Assembly (NCBI GenBank): GCA_900470195.1
Contig: UEIJ01000024.1
Location: 186,001-250,000, forward strand
Source: Hyphomicrobiales bacterium
GTDB taxonomy: Bacteria; Pseudomonadota; Alphaproteobacteria; Rhizobiales; Rhizobiaceae
Reading direction: 5' to 3'
DNA: 64,000 nt
In this document: positions 26,069 through 35,733 of the stretch, piece after piece
How positions within the stretch are numbered: the first letter of the stretch is position 1
How the letters are laid out: each line of letters begins with the position of its first letter
The notes under the pieces: generated by a model
Database searches by the model: none
What the model saw: the letters and a program-made list of their open reading frames with translations, nothing else
What the model was told of the DNA's origin: nothing
Position numbers and translations under genes: made by a program

Positions 26069-27463
26069 ATGTGGGAACCAATGTTGGAAATGCGCAAGGG
26101 CATCACCAAGCACCGGCTTCTGACCGAAAAAATTGTCGATGATATCGAGAAGGGCATTCTTCTGCCCGCCACGCGTATGCCAACTCACCGTGATCTGGCT
26201 CATAAGCTTGGGCTTTCGGTTCAAACCGTCAGTATCAGCTATAAGGAAGCTGAACGACGTGGCTATCTCCGCGGCGAAGTCGGGCGGGGGACCTACGTGT
26301 GCAATCGGGTGACGGAGCGAGCGGATCGGTTCATGCTTGATCGAGACCCCAGTGGAACAGCGGATCTGTCTATCATTCGTGCCGTCTATACTGAAGCCCA
26401 TGAGAACGCCTCGCGCCACCTGCTGGAAGAAATGAGCCGGTCGGACAATGCAAGCTTCATGCGTCCGTGCCGTCCGATTGCGGGTTTGGACAGACATCGT
26501 GCGGTGGCGAGGGGCTGGCTGCAAGGCTTATCGGTGGACGTTGATCCGGGTCGCATCATCATCACGAACGGTGCCGCCCACGGACTGTTTCTCGCTGTCG
26601 CGGCGGTTGTTCAGCCGGGCGAGGTGGTGCTGACGGAAAGCCTGACTGACCATGGCATCATTGGCCTTGCCAATGTGCTTGGATTTACTCTGCGAGGGCT
26701 CCCCACTGATGAGCAGGGCATTCTGCCGGATGCTTTCGAAATGGCCTGCAAGTCTGGCGATGTTCGTGCACTCGTGATAATCCCCACGCTGGGTAATCCG
26801 ACCAGCCATCTGATGGGGGCGGAGCGGCGCATCGCCATTGCCGAAATAGCTCGGCGATACGGCGTTTGTGTTATCGAAGATGAGGTTTACAAACCCATTC
26901 TCGAAGAGAAACAGCCTTCCATGCCGGAACTTTTACCGGAACTGGGCTTCTTCGTAACGAGCTTCACCAAGACGGTCATGACCGGTTTGCGGACGGGTTA
27001 TCTCGTTGTGCCGACACAATATTCCATTCGTGTTACGTCCATTCTGCGCGTAACAAGCTGGAGCGGTGTCAATCTCATGGGAGAGATGGCGAGTCGCTGG
27101 ATCGAGGATGGCACAGCAGCGGAACTTATCGACATCCAGCGCAGCGAGCTGCGATCCCGTCAAGCGCAGGTAACTGACATTCTGGGTACACTTGTGGCAG
27201 GCAGCAATCCGTTATCTCTCTGCGCTTGGCTGAAAATCCCTCGCAACTGGTCGGAGGAGGGGCTCGTGCGCGCGCTTGCCAACAAAGGTGTTGCAGTCAC
27301 GCCGTCTGATCCCTTTGTAGCTGGCGCGGATAGAGGGAACGGGGGCATCCGTGTCTGTCTTGGCGGGCGGCTTTCGCGTTCGGCTTTGCAGGCGGCACTT
27401 GAGACGATCCGTGAAACCTTTGCTCAACTGCCGCCCGTCTATGATGTGGGATCGATTGCTTAG
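26069..27463 (+). CDS. enuR: MocR-type regulator of ectoine utilisation
   Basis: 464 aa. An N-terminal GntR winged helix (about residues 10-80; MPTHRDLAHKLGLSVQTVS, GRGTYV) is fused to an aminotransferase-like domain (about 110-455). The PLP-binding region shows IEDEVYKPIL and SFTKTVMTGLRTGY, with the candidate Schiff-base Lys in SFTK. EnuR proteins are MocR members that control ectoine genes and respond to the breakdown intermediates N-acetyl-diaminobutyrate and diaminobutyrate. The position next to the ehu-eut operon, ending 10 bases from the stop of ehuA, supports the name. It probably represses in the absence of ectoine. Confidence 0.85.
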   Translation: MWEPMLEMRKGITKHRLLTEKIVDDIEKGILLPATRMPTHRDLAHKLGLSVQTVSISYKEAERRGYLRGEVGRGTYVCNRVTERADRFMLDRDPSGTADLSIIRAVYTEAHENASRHLLEEMSRSDNASFMRPCRPIAGLDRHRAVARGWLQGLSVDVDPGRIIITNGAAHGLFLAVAAVVQPGEVVLTESLTDHGIIGLANVLGFTLRGLPTDEQGILPDAFEMACKSGDVRALVIIPTLGNPTSHLMGAERRIAIAEIARRYGVCVIEDEVYKPILEEKQPSMPELLPELGFFVTSFTKTVMTGLRTGYLVVPTQYSIRVTSILRVTSWSGVNLMGEMASRWIEDGTAAELIDIQRSELRSRQAQVTDILGTLVAGSNPLSLCAWLKIPRNWSEEGLVRALANKGVAVTPSDPFVAGADRGNGGIRVCLGGRLSRSALQAALETIRETFAQLPPVYDVGSIA

Positions 27464-27473
27464 GCGATTGATC

Positions 27474-28238
27474 CTAGAGCACTGACTGCAAGAACTCCTT
27501 GGTGCGAGCTTCTGTTGGTGCCTGGAATATCTGTTCCGGCGTTCCTTGTTCGCAGATGCGTCCCTTATCAAAAAAGCAAACGCGATCAGATACTTCCCTG
27601 GCAAACCGCATCTCATGTGTGACAAGAAGCATGGTCAGGTCATGTTCCTGCGCCAGGCTGCGGATGACGGAAAGCACTTCTCCAACAAGCTGCGGATCCA
27701 GCGCGGATGTCGGTTCGTCAAACAGCAATACGCGTGGCCGCATTGCCAATGATCGCGCAATGGCGACGCGCTGCTGCTGACCGCCTGAAAGCTGAGAAGG
27801 ATAGTGATCCTTCTTGTCAGTCAATCCCACAAGAGAGAGCAGCTCAAGTGCACGTGCCTCCGCTTCACCCCGTTTCATCCCCAGAACATGAATCGGTGCC
27901 TCGATAATGTTGCGGAGCACCGACATGTGCGGAAACAGATTAAAGCTCTGAAATACCATGCCGACATGCGTTCTTATCTTCCGCAAATGGGCTTCGCTTG
28001 CCTGAAATTGTCCTTTGCCGCTCGGCTCGTGGTAGGACATGTCCGCAAGCTCAAGCGTACCCTCCTGAAACGGTTCCAATGTCATGAGGATACGGAGTAC
28101 TGTCGATTTCCCCGATCCCGAGGGGCCGATCAGCGTGACTTTTTCGCCTGTCTTGACCGAAAAATTGAAGCGATCCAGTACTGTCAGCGCTCCGAAGCGC
28201 TTGGTTACATTCTGAAAGCGGATAATTTCCTGGGTCAT
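27474..28238 (-). CDS. ehuA: Ectoine/hydroxyectoine ABC transporter ATP-binding protein
   Basis: 254 aa from the ATG at 28238, which overlaps the preceding permease stop (ATGA). Walker [10 protein letters not shown], signature [16 protein letters not shown], Walker [13 protein letters not shown] and [16 protein letters not shown] are all present, as in polar amino acid importers. Substrate assignment rests on the operon: three further Ehu genes and EutBCDE lie directly upstream. A longer reading frame exists but its extra residues run through the permease gene in another frame and are not real. Confidence 0.88.
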   Translation of the reverse strand: MTQEIIRFQNVTKRFGALTVLDRFNFSVKTGEKVTLIGPSGSGKSTVLRILMTLEPFQEGTLELADMSYHEPSGKGQFQASEAHLRKIRTHVGMVFQSFNLFPHMSVLRNIIEAPIHVLGMKRGEAEARALELLSLVGLTDKKDHYPSQLSGGQQQRVAIARSLAMRPRVLLFDEPTSALDPQLVGEVLSVIRSLAQEHDLTMLLVTHEMRFAREVSDRVCFFDKGRICEQGTPEQIFQAPTEARTKEFLQSVL

Positions 28239-28927
28239 TTGAGGGCGATCCCGTTTTTTGGAAGTGTGCGTTCGAGCAAGCGTATGAGCGCTGAGCAGAT
28301 CAAGGTCAGCACGAGAAAGATCAAGCCCACCATTGAGAGCGGCACCAGATATTCGAACGTGCGGTCGCCGATCAGGTTGGCCAGGTTCAGCATGTCGACA
28401 ATGCTGACAACAGACAGCACCGGTGTCTCCTTCAGCATGGAGACGAGGTAGTTGCCCATAGCCGGGATAATCCGGGGTATGGCTTGTGGAACGACGATAT
28501 CGCGATAGGTGCGCCAAGAGGTCAGATTCAACGCACGTGCTGCTTCCCATTGTCCGCGTGGAATGGCTTCGATCCCTCCACGATAAACTTCCGACGTATA
28601 GGCGGAATATTGAAGCCCCAATGCCAAAGCGCCGGTCAGGAAAGCAGGCAGAACAATTCCGTAAACGGGCAGCACGTAGTACAGGAAAAACAGCTGTACC
28701 AGTAGGGGAGTATCGCGAAGGAACTCCACCACGACGGCAGTCGGCCAGGATATGATCTTGTATGGACTGCGGCGCAGAAGCGCGAAGACAAGGCCAAGGA
28801 CCAGCGCAATTGCAAAGCCGGTGGCAGCGGCTTTCAGGGTTACGGTAAGACCGATCGCCAGAATTGGAAGAATGGAAATGGCGAAGGAGAGTGTGGACGA
28901 GGTGTCCCAGGCATAGCCGTAGATCAT
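28235..28927 (-). CDS. ehuD: Ectoine/hydroxyectoine ABC transporter permease
   Basis: 230 aa from the ATG at 28927 (4-base overlap with the preceding gene). Around five hydrophobic spans; the EAA-type loop is [21 protein letters not shown] (about residues 136-155). The family is HisM/GlnP-like. With EhuC it forms the pore for uptake of ectoine as osmolyte and nutrient. The C and D labels follow the order in the known S. meliloti system and are not distinguishable by sequence here. Confidence 0.85.
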   Translation of the reverse strand: MIYGYAWDTSSTLSFAISILPILAIGLTVTLKAAATGFAIALVLGLVFALLRRSPYKIISWPTAVVVEFLRDTPLLVQLFFLYYVLPVYGIVLPAFLTGALALGLQYSAYTSEVYRGGIEAIPRGQWEAARALNLTSWRTYRDIVVPQAIPRIIPAMGNYLVSMLKETPVLSVVSIVDMLNLANLIGDRTFEYLVPLSMVGLIFLVLTLICSALIRLLERTLPKNGIALK

Positions 28928-29583
28928 GCGAGACCTCCAGCCATGGTCTGACGTCTCAAACGCCGTTCGAGCCAACGGATGGCTGCGGCAAGTACGAGCG
29001 CCATCGCAAAGTATCCAAAGAGTGTCAGCGTATAGATCGTCACACTGTCGAGCGTCAGATTGCGCAAGCGTTGAGCCTGGAAGGTCAGATCGCTGATTGC
29101 GATCAGTGAGGCAAGCGCGGTGTCTTTGAGATTATGGATTGCGAGATTACCGAAGGCTGGCATCATTTCGACCACCGCTTGCGGCAGGATGACGTGAAAC
29201 AAGGTATGCCCCTTGCTGAAATTAAGCGCGCGCGCGGCCTCATGTTGTGCTTCAGGCACTGCCTGCAATGCCCCGCGGACTACTTCCGCGCCATAAGCAC
29301 CGATATTGAGGCCAAGCCCCATGATGCCAGTCGTGATTGGGTCAAACGAAATACCGATCAGCGGCAGAGCATAGTAGAGCCAGAACAGTTGCACGAGGAG
29401 AGATGTGCCGCGGAATATCTCGATATAGATCACCGCAATCGTGGACAGGATGGGCCCGCCTGCGAAACGGGAAATCCCGGCTGCAAACGCAAGTACAGTG
29501 CCGATAGCCATTGAACTGAGGGCAAGAATGGCGGTGATTTGCGCCCCTTTGAAAAGGGCGGGGAGATATTCCGTCCAGTGCAT
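28924..29583 (-). CDS. ehuC: Ectoine/hydroxyectoine ABC transporter permease
   Basis: 219 aa, HisM/GlnP-type, with membrane spans starting at about residue 15 and an EAA loop [20 protein letters not shown] (about residues 124-143). GGAGACG precedes the ATG at 29583. It lies between ehuB and ehuD and overlaps the latter by 4 bases, so all are cotranscribed. Confidence 0.85.
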   Translation of the reverse strand: MHWTEYLPALFKGAQITAILALSSMAIGTVLAFAAGISRFAGGPILSTIAVIYIEIFRGTSLLVQLFWLYYALPLIGISFDPITTGIMGLGLNIGAYGAEVVRGALQAVPEAQHEAARALNFSKGHTLFHVILPQAVVEMMPAFGNLAIHNLKDTALASLIAISDLTFQAQRLRNLTLDSVTIYTLTLFGYFAMALVLAAAIRWLERRLRRQTMAGGLA

Positions 29584-29612
29584 ATGGTCGTCTCCAATTG
29601 AGATGAGACAAA

Positions 29613-29643
29613 GCCCGCCGAACCGATGACCGGCCCGACGGGC
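29613..29643 (-). other. Stem-loop after the binding-protein gene ehuB
   Basis: GCCCG (29613-29617) pairs with CGGGC (29639-29643), with further pairing inside. The hairpin sits just after the ehuB stop, where such structures raise the stability of binding-protein mRNA. Confidence 0.45.
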
Positions 29644-29654
29644 AGCAAATCAAC

Positions 29655-30518
29655 CTACTTTGCGTTGCAGAGGCTCGCCGTATCGACGGTTCGCGCAGCT
29701 TCCACGCTTTCTTCGCTAAGCCCATAAGTCATCAATATTTTCTTGTAGTCGTCGGTCTTTTTGAACTCGATGAGCTCCTTGTTGAAGGCTTCGTAAAACT
29801 CCTTGTCTTCCGGACGGAAGCTGAAAGCACCGAAGCTTCTGGCAGACTTGCCGTCGACAACCGGATCGGTAAATGGATGCGCCTGTTCCAGCTCCGGTGA
29901 ATTGTCGACGAGCTTGGCAACTGTCAGTTCCGTTGCGGCATAGGCATCAGCACGCCCCGTCTGGACCGTCGACGGCGCGTCGGCATTGCCCTGGATCATG
30001 ACGATCTGAGATTCATCGATGCCCATGCCGTGCAGGAAGTCGATTTGATCCGCACCGGAAACGATTGCAACTTTCAGCGATGGGTCTTTCTTGATGTCTT
30101 CATAGGAATGAATCTTCTTCGGGTTGCCCTTCGGAACAAGAAGGCCTTCACCGTAACTCGAATTTGCAACGGTGAACTGCACCTGCTTGCAACGATCCGG
30201 CAGAACATTCTGTTCGGCTGCGACGAATTCGAACCGCTTGGCCTTCAGGCCGGGAATGAGCGAGCCGAACGGGGTAACTGTCCAGTCGATTTCCTCGATG
30301 CCGAGCTTCTTGAAAATTGCGGCTGCGACGTCGGGGCCAATGCCCTTGGCCGCTCCACTCTCGTCCATATAGCCATAAGGCACTTCATTGGCTGTTGCTC
30401 CCCGAACGAAGCCCGCACTCTTGAGGTCATCGATCGTGACGGCTTGTGACGGAAGCGTGAGAGCCAGAACCGCCGCTGCTGAAAACAGGGCGGAAATCGT
30501 ATGAAGTTTCATGCGCAT
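29655..30518 (-). CDS. ehuB: Ectoine/hydroxyectoine-binding protein
   Basis: 287 aa from the ATG at 30518, selected because AGAGGAG lies 8 bases before it. Signal peptide of about 25 residues (ALFSAAAVLALTLPSQA). The mature protein is a family 3 solute-binding protein with GATANEVPYGYMDESGAAKG at its start. In S. meliloti EhuB three aromatic residues box the ligand; aromatic residues (Phe in SAGFVRG, Tyr in VPYGY, Phe in TPFGS) occur at suitable places, though I could not align them. It captures ectoines in the periplasm. Confidence 0.88.
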   Translation of the reverse strand: MRMKLHTISALFSAAAVLALTLPSQAVTIDDLKSAGFVRGATANEVPYGYMDESGAAKGIGPDVAAAIFKKLGIEEIDWTVTPFGSLIPGLKAKRFEFVAAEQNVLPDRCKQVQFTVANSSYGEGLLVPKGNPKKIHSYEDIKKDPSLKVAIVSGADQIDFLHGMGIDESQIVMIQGNADAPSTVQTGRADAYAATELTVAKLVDNSPELEQAHPFTDPVVDGKSARSFGAFSFRPEDKEFYEAFNKELIEFKKTDDYKKILMTYGLSEESVEAARTVDTASLCNAK

Positions 30519-30586
30519 TGTGTTCACTCCTCTTTTTGAATGCCGGTTGTTTTTTGCCCGGCTTGTCAATGGCTGGTATTGATCGG

Positions 30587-31612
30587 TTACGAGGCCGGCT
30601 CCTCGCTGATCGTGGCAATGACAGACAGGCAGTCGCCCATCTTTATGAGACCGGGAAAGTGTCGGGCTGCGAGAATTCCGTCGAGCGCGGCGCGGTATTC
30701 CTGCGGAGCCACGCCTGTGCGGGTTACGGAATGAACGCGCGCAATAAGCTCGCCCTTGCGCACTTCTGCGCCGAGATCGACCAACGGTTCAAGCAAACCC
30801 TCGGTATCGGCAAAACCGAAACATTCCTGCGATGGCATATCGAGCCATGTCGAGGGTGAAAGCTCCACCTCTCCTTGCAGAATGTCAGCATGACGCAAAA
30901 GATTGCGAATGCCGCGTTTGGCTATTGAAGCAGTGCGGGCAGAAATCGTGCCGCCGCCGGAAAGCTCCGTCGTGACAAACACCTTGCCTGCTTCCTCTGC
31001 TATCGTATCATACATCCCAACAGCATCGATCTCGATCATTCGCATGGAGAAGGGAGCCGAAAAGGCTTTGACGGCCGCAAAGCAGCGGGCTTCCTGTGCC
31101 GTATCGGGCAAGGCATGCGCGGCAGCGTAAGGCAGGAAATCGAGTGTCCGTCCGCCGGAATGAAAATCCATGACGATATCGGCCGCTGGCAGAAGGTAGC
31201 GGGTGAAATAGTCGGCAATCTTTTCAGTAACTGTGCCATCCGGACGTCCGGGAAAGCTGCGGTTGAGGTTGCCCTTGTCGATGGGGGATGTTCGCGTTCC
31301 CGCCAGGAAAGCCGGGAAGTTCATTGCAGGAACAATGATGACACGGCCACTGATCTCTTCCGGTTTCAGATTGGCGGCAAGGTCGTAGAGGGCGACCGGA
31401 CCCTCATATTCATCGCCATGATTGGCGCCAGTCAGGAGGGCGGTAGGGCCATCGCCATTGCGGATTACGCAGATGGGCAGCATTAGCGATCCCCATGCGG
31501 AATCGTCTCTGGACCAAGGCAGTCGCAAATGCCCGTGCTGCACGCCGTCGCGGTTGAGATCGACGGTCGGCGTGATCGGGGATGGACGTGATGGAGGCGA
31601 GGTGTGCATCAT
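30587..31612 (-). CDS. eutE: N-alpha-acetyl-L-2,4-diaminobutyrate deacetylase (DoeB/EutE)
   Basis: 341 aa, succinylglutamate desuccinylase/aspartoacylase family (zinc peptidase fold M14). The zinc ligands are visible in TGANHGDEYEGP (His, Glu) and VMDFHSGGRTLDF (His). In the ectoine pathway this enzyme removes the acetyl group from N-alpha-acetyl-diaminobutyrate to give diaminobutyrate. It follows eutD by 9 bases on the minus strand and precedes ehuB, confirming the pathway. It acts in the cytoplasm. Confidence 0.88.
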   Translation of the reverse strand: MMHTSPPSRPSPITPTVDLNRDGVQHGHLRLPWSRDDSAWGSLMLPICVIRNGDGPTALLTGANHGDEYEGPVALYDLAANLKPEEISGRVIIVPAMNFPAFLAGTRTSPIDKGNLNRSFPGRPDGTVTEKIADYFTRYLLPAADIVMDFHSGGRTLDFLPYAAAHALPDTAQEARCFAAVKAFSAPFSMRMIEIDAVGMYDTIAEEAGKVFVTTELSGGGTISARTASIAKRGIRNLLRHADILQGEVELSPSTWLDMPSQECFGFADTEGLLEPLVDLGAEVRKGELIARVHSVTRTGVAPQEYRAALDGILAARHFPGLIKMGDCLSVIATISEEPAS

Positions 31613-31621
31613 CGCAGCGTT

Positions 31622-32800
31622 CTAATCCTTGACCACAAGCTTGCGTGGCACATTCGAGAGGCATTCGACACCCGTTTCGGTGATCACGATACTTTCGGTG
31701 ATCTCCAGTCCCATGGTTTCCAGCCAGAGGCCTGTCATGAAATGGAAGGTCATGCCGGGCTGCAATTCGGTGCGGTCGCCGGGGCGCAGGCTCATCGTGC
31801 GTTCGCCCCAATCCGGCGGATAGGACAGGCCGATGGAGTAGCCGGTGCGGTTGTCCTTGATAATTCCGTATTTCTTCAGCACGGCGAAGAAGCCATTGGC
31901 AATGTCTTCGCATGTATTGCCCGGACGGGCGGCGGCAAGTCCTGCCTCCATACCTTCAAGTGTGGCTTTTTCGGCGTCGAGAAAGGCTTGTGTCGGCTTG
32001 CCGAGAAATACGGTGCGCGACAGCGGACAATGATAGCGTTTATAGCAACCGGCGATCTCGAAGAAGGTGCCTTCGCCGGTCTTCATCGGTAGATCGTTCC
32101 ACGTCAGATGCGGCGCGGATGCGTCGGGTCCGGAAGGCAGCAACGGCACGATGGCAGGATAATCACCGCCGAAATCGTCAACGCCGCGCGTGCCCGCATC
32201 GTAGATTTCCGCAACCAGATCGCATTTACGCATGCCTGGCTCGATTTTGTCGAGGATGCGCCGGTGCATAGCTTCAACAATCCGACCGGCCTTGCGCATA
32301 TAGTCGATTTCCGTCGGGCTTTTGACTGCGCGCTGCCAGTTGACCAGTCCTTGCGCGTCCTTGAAGCGGGCATTCGGCAGATGCTTCTGCAAGGCTTGAT
32401 GGGCAGCGGCCGTGTACCAGTAATTGTCCAACTCGACGGCGATGACCTTGTTGTTCCAGCCCTTTTCTTCCAGCATCGACGCCAGAAGATCCATAGGGTG
32501 GCGTTCAAGTGACTGAACGTAGTGGTCGGGATAGCCGACGATGTTGTCGTGGCTGAGCCATGCCGTGCGTTTCGCACCGTTGCCATCCTGACCGCGACCG
32601 TACCAGATCGGTTCCCCCTCCATCGAAAGCACAACGCATTGATGGACATAGAAGGACCAACCGTCATAGCCGGTCAGCCAGTGCATGTTGGACGGGTCGG
32701 TGACGATGAGGACATCGAAACCTGCCTTCTCCATGGCGCGACGGGTTTTGGCTATTCGCTGATCGTATTCCGCGCGGGTGAAGTTGAGTTCCACACTCAT
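31622..32800 (-). CDS. eutD: Ectoine hydrolase (DoeA/EutD)
   Basis: 392 aa, with a creatinase-like N-terminal domain (about 1-150; VTDPSNMHWLTGYDGWSFY) and a M24 pita-bread domain (about 160-392). It opens the ectoine ring to N-alpha-acetyl-diaminobutyrate; this family lacks the usual M24 metal ligands, and HCPLSRTVFLG here has no obvious Asp pair. The ATG at 32800 overlaps the stop of eutC by 4 bases. Sequence phrases such as MEGEPIWYGRGQDGNGAKRT are typical of DoeA proteins as I know them. Confidence 0.9.
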   Translation of the reverse strand: MSVELNFTRAEYDQRIAKTRRAMEKAGFDVLIVTDPSNMHWLTGYDGWSFYVHQCVVLSMEGEPIWYGRGQDGNGAKRTAWLSHDNIVGYPDHYVQSLERHPMDLLASMLEEKGWNNKVIAVELDNYWYTAAAHQALQKHLPNARFKDAQGLVNWQRAVKSPTEIDYMRKAGRIVEAMHRRILDKIEPGMRKCDLVAEIYDAGTRGVDDFGGDYPAIVPLLPSGPDASAPHLTWNDLPMKTGEGTFFEIAGCYKRYHCPLSRTVFLGKPTQAFLDAEKATLEGMEAGLAAARPGNTCEDIANGFFAVLKKYGIIKDNRTGYSIGLSYPPDWGERTMSLRPGDRTELQPGMTFHFMTGLWLETMGLEITESIVITETGVECLSNVPRKLVVKD

Positions 32801-33813
32801 CGACGGGCTCCTGCAGTTTTGTTTGAATCGATTTTCGTGCCTGCGTCACGCAGGCTGGCGCGCTCTGACGCAAGGCGAGCAATAGCGGTGTCCTGAACCC
32901 CCGTTCCCGTAAGGTCGCAGAAGGTTATGTCCTCAGCCTTCCGATGGAATTTGGGAGCATTGAGAACGATCTGGCCCAGTTCCGGGAAGACAGTATCCGC
33001 CGTAACAATTCCCGCCGAGATTGCTTGATGCAATTCGCCAAGCCTGCGTGTTTGGGACAGGCTGTCGGCCACATAGGTGATCGGTCGCCGAAACAGGGCG
33101 GGATCGATCTCGTTCTTATGTTCGGCATCCGAACCCATCGCGGTGATATGTTGCCCTGATACAAGCCATTCAGCCCTTATAAGCGGCGTTTCCGAAGGTG
33201 TTGTCGTGACGATAATATCTGTTCCGACGCATGCTTGCTGTGCATCCGCGACTGGTGTCACGGGTATACCGATCTTTTCGGAAAAGCTCCGCGCGGCCTT
33301 CTGCGCATTATCGAAATTGCGTGCCCAAATTCTGGCGTCGGTGATGGGGCGCACCAGCGTCAACGCTTCAAGCTGCATTCCAGCCTGCATACCTGCGCCG
33401 AAGACGGTGGCCACATGGGCGTTTTCCCGCGCCAGATATTTCGCGGCGACCGCACCGGCAGCCGCTGTACGCACATCGGTCAGATAGCCATTATCGAGTA
33501 GTAACGTTTCAATAAGCCCGGTCTTTGCCGAGAACTGGATCATCAGTCCGTTGGTAGAAGGCAAACCTATGGACGGATTGTTGAAGAAACCGGGACTTAC
33601 CTTGATGGCGAAACTTTCAATTCCAGGAATATAGGCTGTCTTTACGTCGACTTCGCCACGTTCGGCGGGAATGTCCAGCCGGAGTATTGGCGGCATGCTG
33701 ACACCGCCACGGGCAAGGGCCTGGAAGGCATTCTCCACGCACGTCACGCTTTGAAGATCGAGGGCTATGATCTGTCGCAGATCAGCTTCGGTCAGAATTC
33801 TCATTTCAGCCAT
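32797..33813 (-). CDS. eutC: EutC, ornithine cyclodeaminase-like ectoine utilisation protein
   Basis: 338 aa of the ornithine cyclodeaminase/mu-crystallin family with NAD-binding FGAGMQAGMQL (about residues 138-148), LLDNGYLTDVRTAAAGA and TTPSETPLI. EutA, EutB and EutC are thought to convert hydroxyectoine to ectoine, though the individual steps are less established than those of EutD and EutE. GGAGGG precedes the start, and the stop of eutB shares a base with its ATG (TGATG). Confidence 0.85.
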   Translation of the reverse strand: MAEMRILTEADLRQIIALDLQSVTCVENAFQALARGGVSMPPILRLDIPAERGEVDVKTAYIPGIESFAIKVSPGFFNNPSIGLPSTNGLMIQFSAKTGLIETLLLDNGYLTDVRTAAAGAVAAKYLARENAHVATVFGAGMQAGMQLEALTLVRPITDARIWARNFDNAQKAARSFSEKIGIPVTPVADAQQACVGTDIIVTTTPSETPLIRAEWLVSGQHITAMGSDAEHKNEIDPALFRRPITYVADSLSQTRRLGELHQAISAGIVTADTVFPELGQIVLNAPKFHRKAEDITFCDLTGTGVQDTAIARLASERASLRDAGTKIDSNKTAGARR

Positions 33814-34799
33814 CAGCCAGCCCTCCGATAGCGGTCTTCCATAATCGCACGATGTTGTTCGGGATCGATATTGCCGCCTGAGATAATGACGGCGGTGGGG
33901 CCCGTTGGTCTGATCTTGCCGCTCAACAGGGCGCCAATGCCGACCGCTGCAGCCCCTTCGACAATTTCCCCCTCGTGTGTCGCAGCGTATCTGATCCCCG
34001 CAGCAATCTCTGCTTCATCAAGCAGGACCACGTCGTCCAAGAGTGAGCGGCACATCGCAAAAGTCCAACGGTTGTCGAGCCCGATACCACCGCCCAAAGA
34101 ATCTGCAAGTGTCTCCAACTCCTCAACATTGATCGGTCGACCGGCTTTTAGGCTGGCATCCATGGCCGCACCGCGAGACATGGAAATACCGATCGCGCGG
34201 CAATGCGCGCGCCGGGCTTTCACAGCTGCGGCTATGCCGGCAGCGAGCCCCCCGCCTGAAAGGGGGATCAGAACGGTCTCGACGTCCGGCTGGGCATCGA
34301 TAATTTCCAAACCGATTGTACCTTGCCCGGCGATGATGCGTGGATCGTCGAACGGCGGAATGACATTCATTCCTTCCTCGCGGGCTAGTCGCGTCACCTC
34401 GTCCATGGCGTCATCCTGCGATTTCCCGACGATGCGCACATCCGCCCCAAGATCGCGGATTGCCTCTACCTTGTTGCGTGGCACGAGCGATGAAAGGCAA
34501 ACGGAAGCGACCAATCTCTGTGCGGAAGCGGCATGCGCAAGAGCGCGCCCATGATTGCCGGTTGACGCGGTCACAAGTCCACATTTGCGCTCTTCTGGCG
34601 ACAGAGCAAGGACAGCGTTTGCGGCACCGCGCAGCTTGAAGCTGCCGGTCGTCTGCCGATTTTCCAGTTTCAGGTAGACCGGAGCTCCGGTAAGTTCGCT
34701 GAGATATTCCGAGCGTGTAAGCGGCGTTCTCATGATGAGACCTTTCAGCCTCTCATGCGCTGCTTCTATTTCCTCAAGACCAACCATTTCATGAGTCAT
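33813..34799 (-). CDS. eutB: EutB, threonine dehydratase-like hydroxyectoine utilisation protein
   Basis: 328 aa from the ATG at 34799, chosen because the next upstream starts have no conserved character; the ribosome site is weak. Fold type II PLP enzyme: GSFKLRGAANAVL carries the Schiff-base Lys, STGNHGRALA and SGGGLAAG bind phosphate. It resembles serine/threonine dehydratases, fitting a dehydration of hydroxyectoine. It is the first gene of the minus-strand eut-ehu operon. No eutA frame lies upstream: the 319-base gap to asnC holds none. Confidence 0.85.
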   Translation of the reverse strand: MTHEMVGLEEIEAAHERLKGLIMRTPLTRSEYLSELTGAPVYLKLENRQTTGSFKLRGAANAVLALSPEERKCGLVTASTGNHGRALAHAASAQRLVASVCLSSLVPRNKVEAIRDLGADVRIVGKSQDDAMDEVTRLAREEGMNVIPPFDDPRIIAGQGTIGLEIIDAQPDVETVLIPLSGGGLAAGIAAAVKARRAHCRAIGISMSRGAAMDASLKAGRPINVEELETLADSLGGGIGLDNRWTFAMCRSLLDDVVLLDEAEIAAGIRYAATHEGEIVEGAAAVGIGALLSGKIRPTGPTAVIISGGNIDPEQHRAIMEDRYRRAG

Positions 34800-35118
34800 T
34801 CTTGGCACAGCGCCGCCTCTCATAGCGTCATGGCAATGGGGAAGGCAGCATTGAGTTTTGTCGAACGCTGCAATTGTTGAGCGGACAGAAGGTGCAATAA
34901 TGCACCACATGCGAAACCGTAAGGCCGCATCCTCGTTCCCCATATGTTTGATTTTTTATTCTTGGCTCTATGTGTGAAAGACCAATAGGATCATGTCAAT
35001 AATTATATTGGATCATTACAATTTTGATCTGTTACGACTTTTCGGTGTCGGAGCCTTGTCAGCGGCGCAGGGGCGTGCCAATGAGAACAGGAATGTTTGC
35101 AGACTCTGGATCAACAGA
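34800..35118. other. Divergent control region between eutB and the AsnC-type gene
   Basis: No gene is visible in this 319-base gap. It contains the direct repeat at 34984-35022 and, on the minus strand, a TTGACA hexamer (34994-34999) inside the first repeat unit that could be the eut operon -35 box. Confidence 0.6.
34984..35022. promoter_or_regulatory. 17-nt direct repeat, candidate EnuR or AsnC-type operator
   Basis: AATAGGATCATGTCAAT (34984-35000) and TATTGGATCATTACAAT (35006-35022) match at 13 of 17 bases and start exactly 22 bases apart, two helical turns. Direct repeats at such spacing are known for MocR-type regulators. The repeat overlaps a TTGACA hexamer pointing toward eutB, where bound protein could control transcription. 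Confidence 0.6.
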
Positions 35119-35616
35119 ATGAAAGCCGCCCTGAAGCTCGACGCCGTCGATTTGCGTATTCTCGAAGCCGTTCAGGAAAATGCACGGATTACCAAGCTTG
35201 CCTTGGCGGAGAAGGTCGGGCTTTCTGCGACACCCTGCTGGCTGCGACTGCGCAAGCTGGAAGAGGCGGGCATCGTGACTGGCTATCACGCACGCATCGC
35301 CTATCGAAAAATAGCTCCGATTGCGCACGTCATTGTGCAGATTACTCTGGGTAATCATCGTCAAAGCGATTTTGAGCGGTTCGAAAGAGCCATCACAGTT
35401 GTACCCGAAATCGTGTCCTGCTGGTCGGTTGGCGGTGGCGTGGACTATTTTCTGATGATTGTGGCGCGCGACATTGACGGCTATCAACGTCTGATTGACC
35501 GTCTTCTGGACCAGAATATCGGCATCGAACGCTACTTCACCTATGTCGTGACCAAGCTCGTCAAGGACGAGAAGGCGAGTGCGCCCCTATCGCTGTTCAA
35601 GGAAGTCGCAAGCTAG
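35119..35616 (+). CDS. asnR: Lrp/AsnC family regulator of the ectoine locus
   Basis: 165 aa from the ATG at 35119. N-terminal HTH (DAVDLRILEAVQENARITKLALAEKVGLSATPCWLRLRKL, residues ~7-48), then the RAM effector domain (VIVQITLGN, DYFLMIVARD). Proteins at this place (AsnR, DoeX) help control ectoine genes and may sense diaminobutyrate. The gene is divergent from eutB and precedes the aldehyde dehydrogenase by 117 bases; the symbol follows the Ruegeria usage. Confidence 0.82.
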   Translation: MKAALKLDAVDLRILEAVQENARITKLALAEKVGLSATPCWLRLRKLEEAGIVTGYHARIAYRKIAPIAHVIVQITLGNHRQSDFERFERAITVVPEIVSCWSVGGGVDYFLMIVARDIDGYQRLIDRLLDQNIGIERYFTYVVTKLVKDEKASAPLSLFKEVAS

Positions 35617-35733
35617 CTCAAACAGACTATCTGGCTCTTAATTTTAGTCCAATGTAGGTCTCCGTTGGGATGTCTTTGGTCCGAATGCAGAGCGATCCTG
35701 TGACAAACTTCTTCCTGAATTGGGAGAAGAGCA

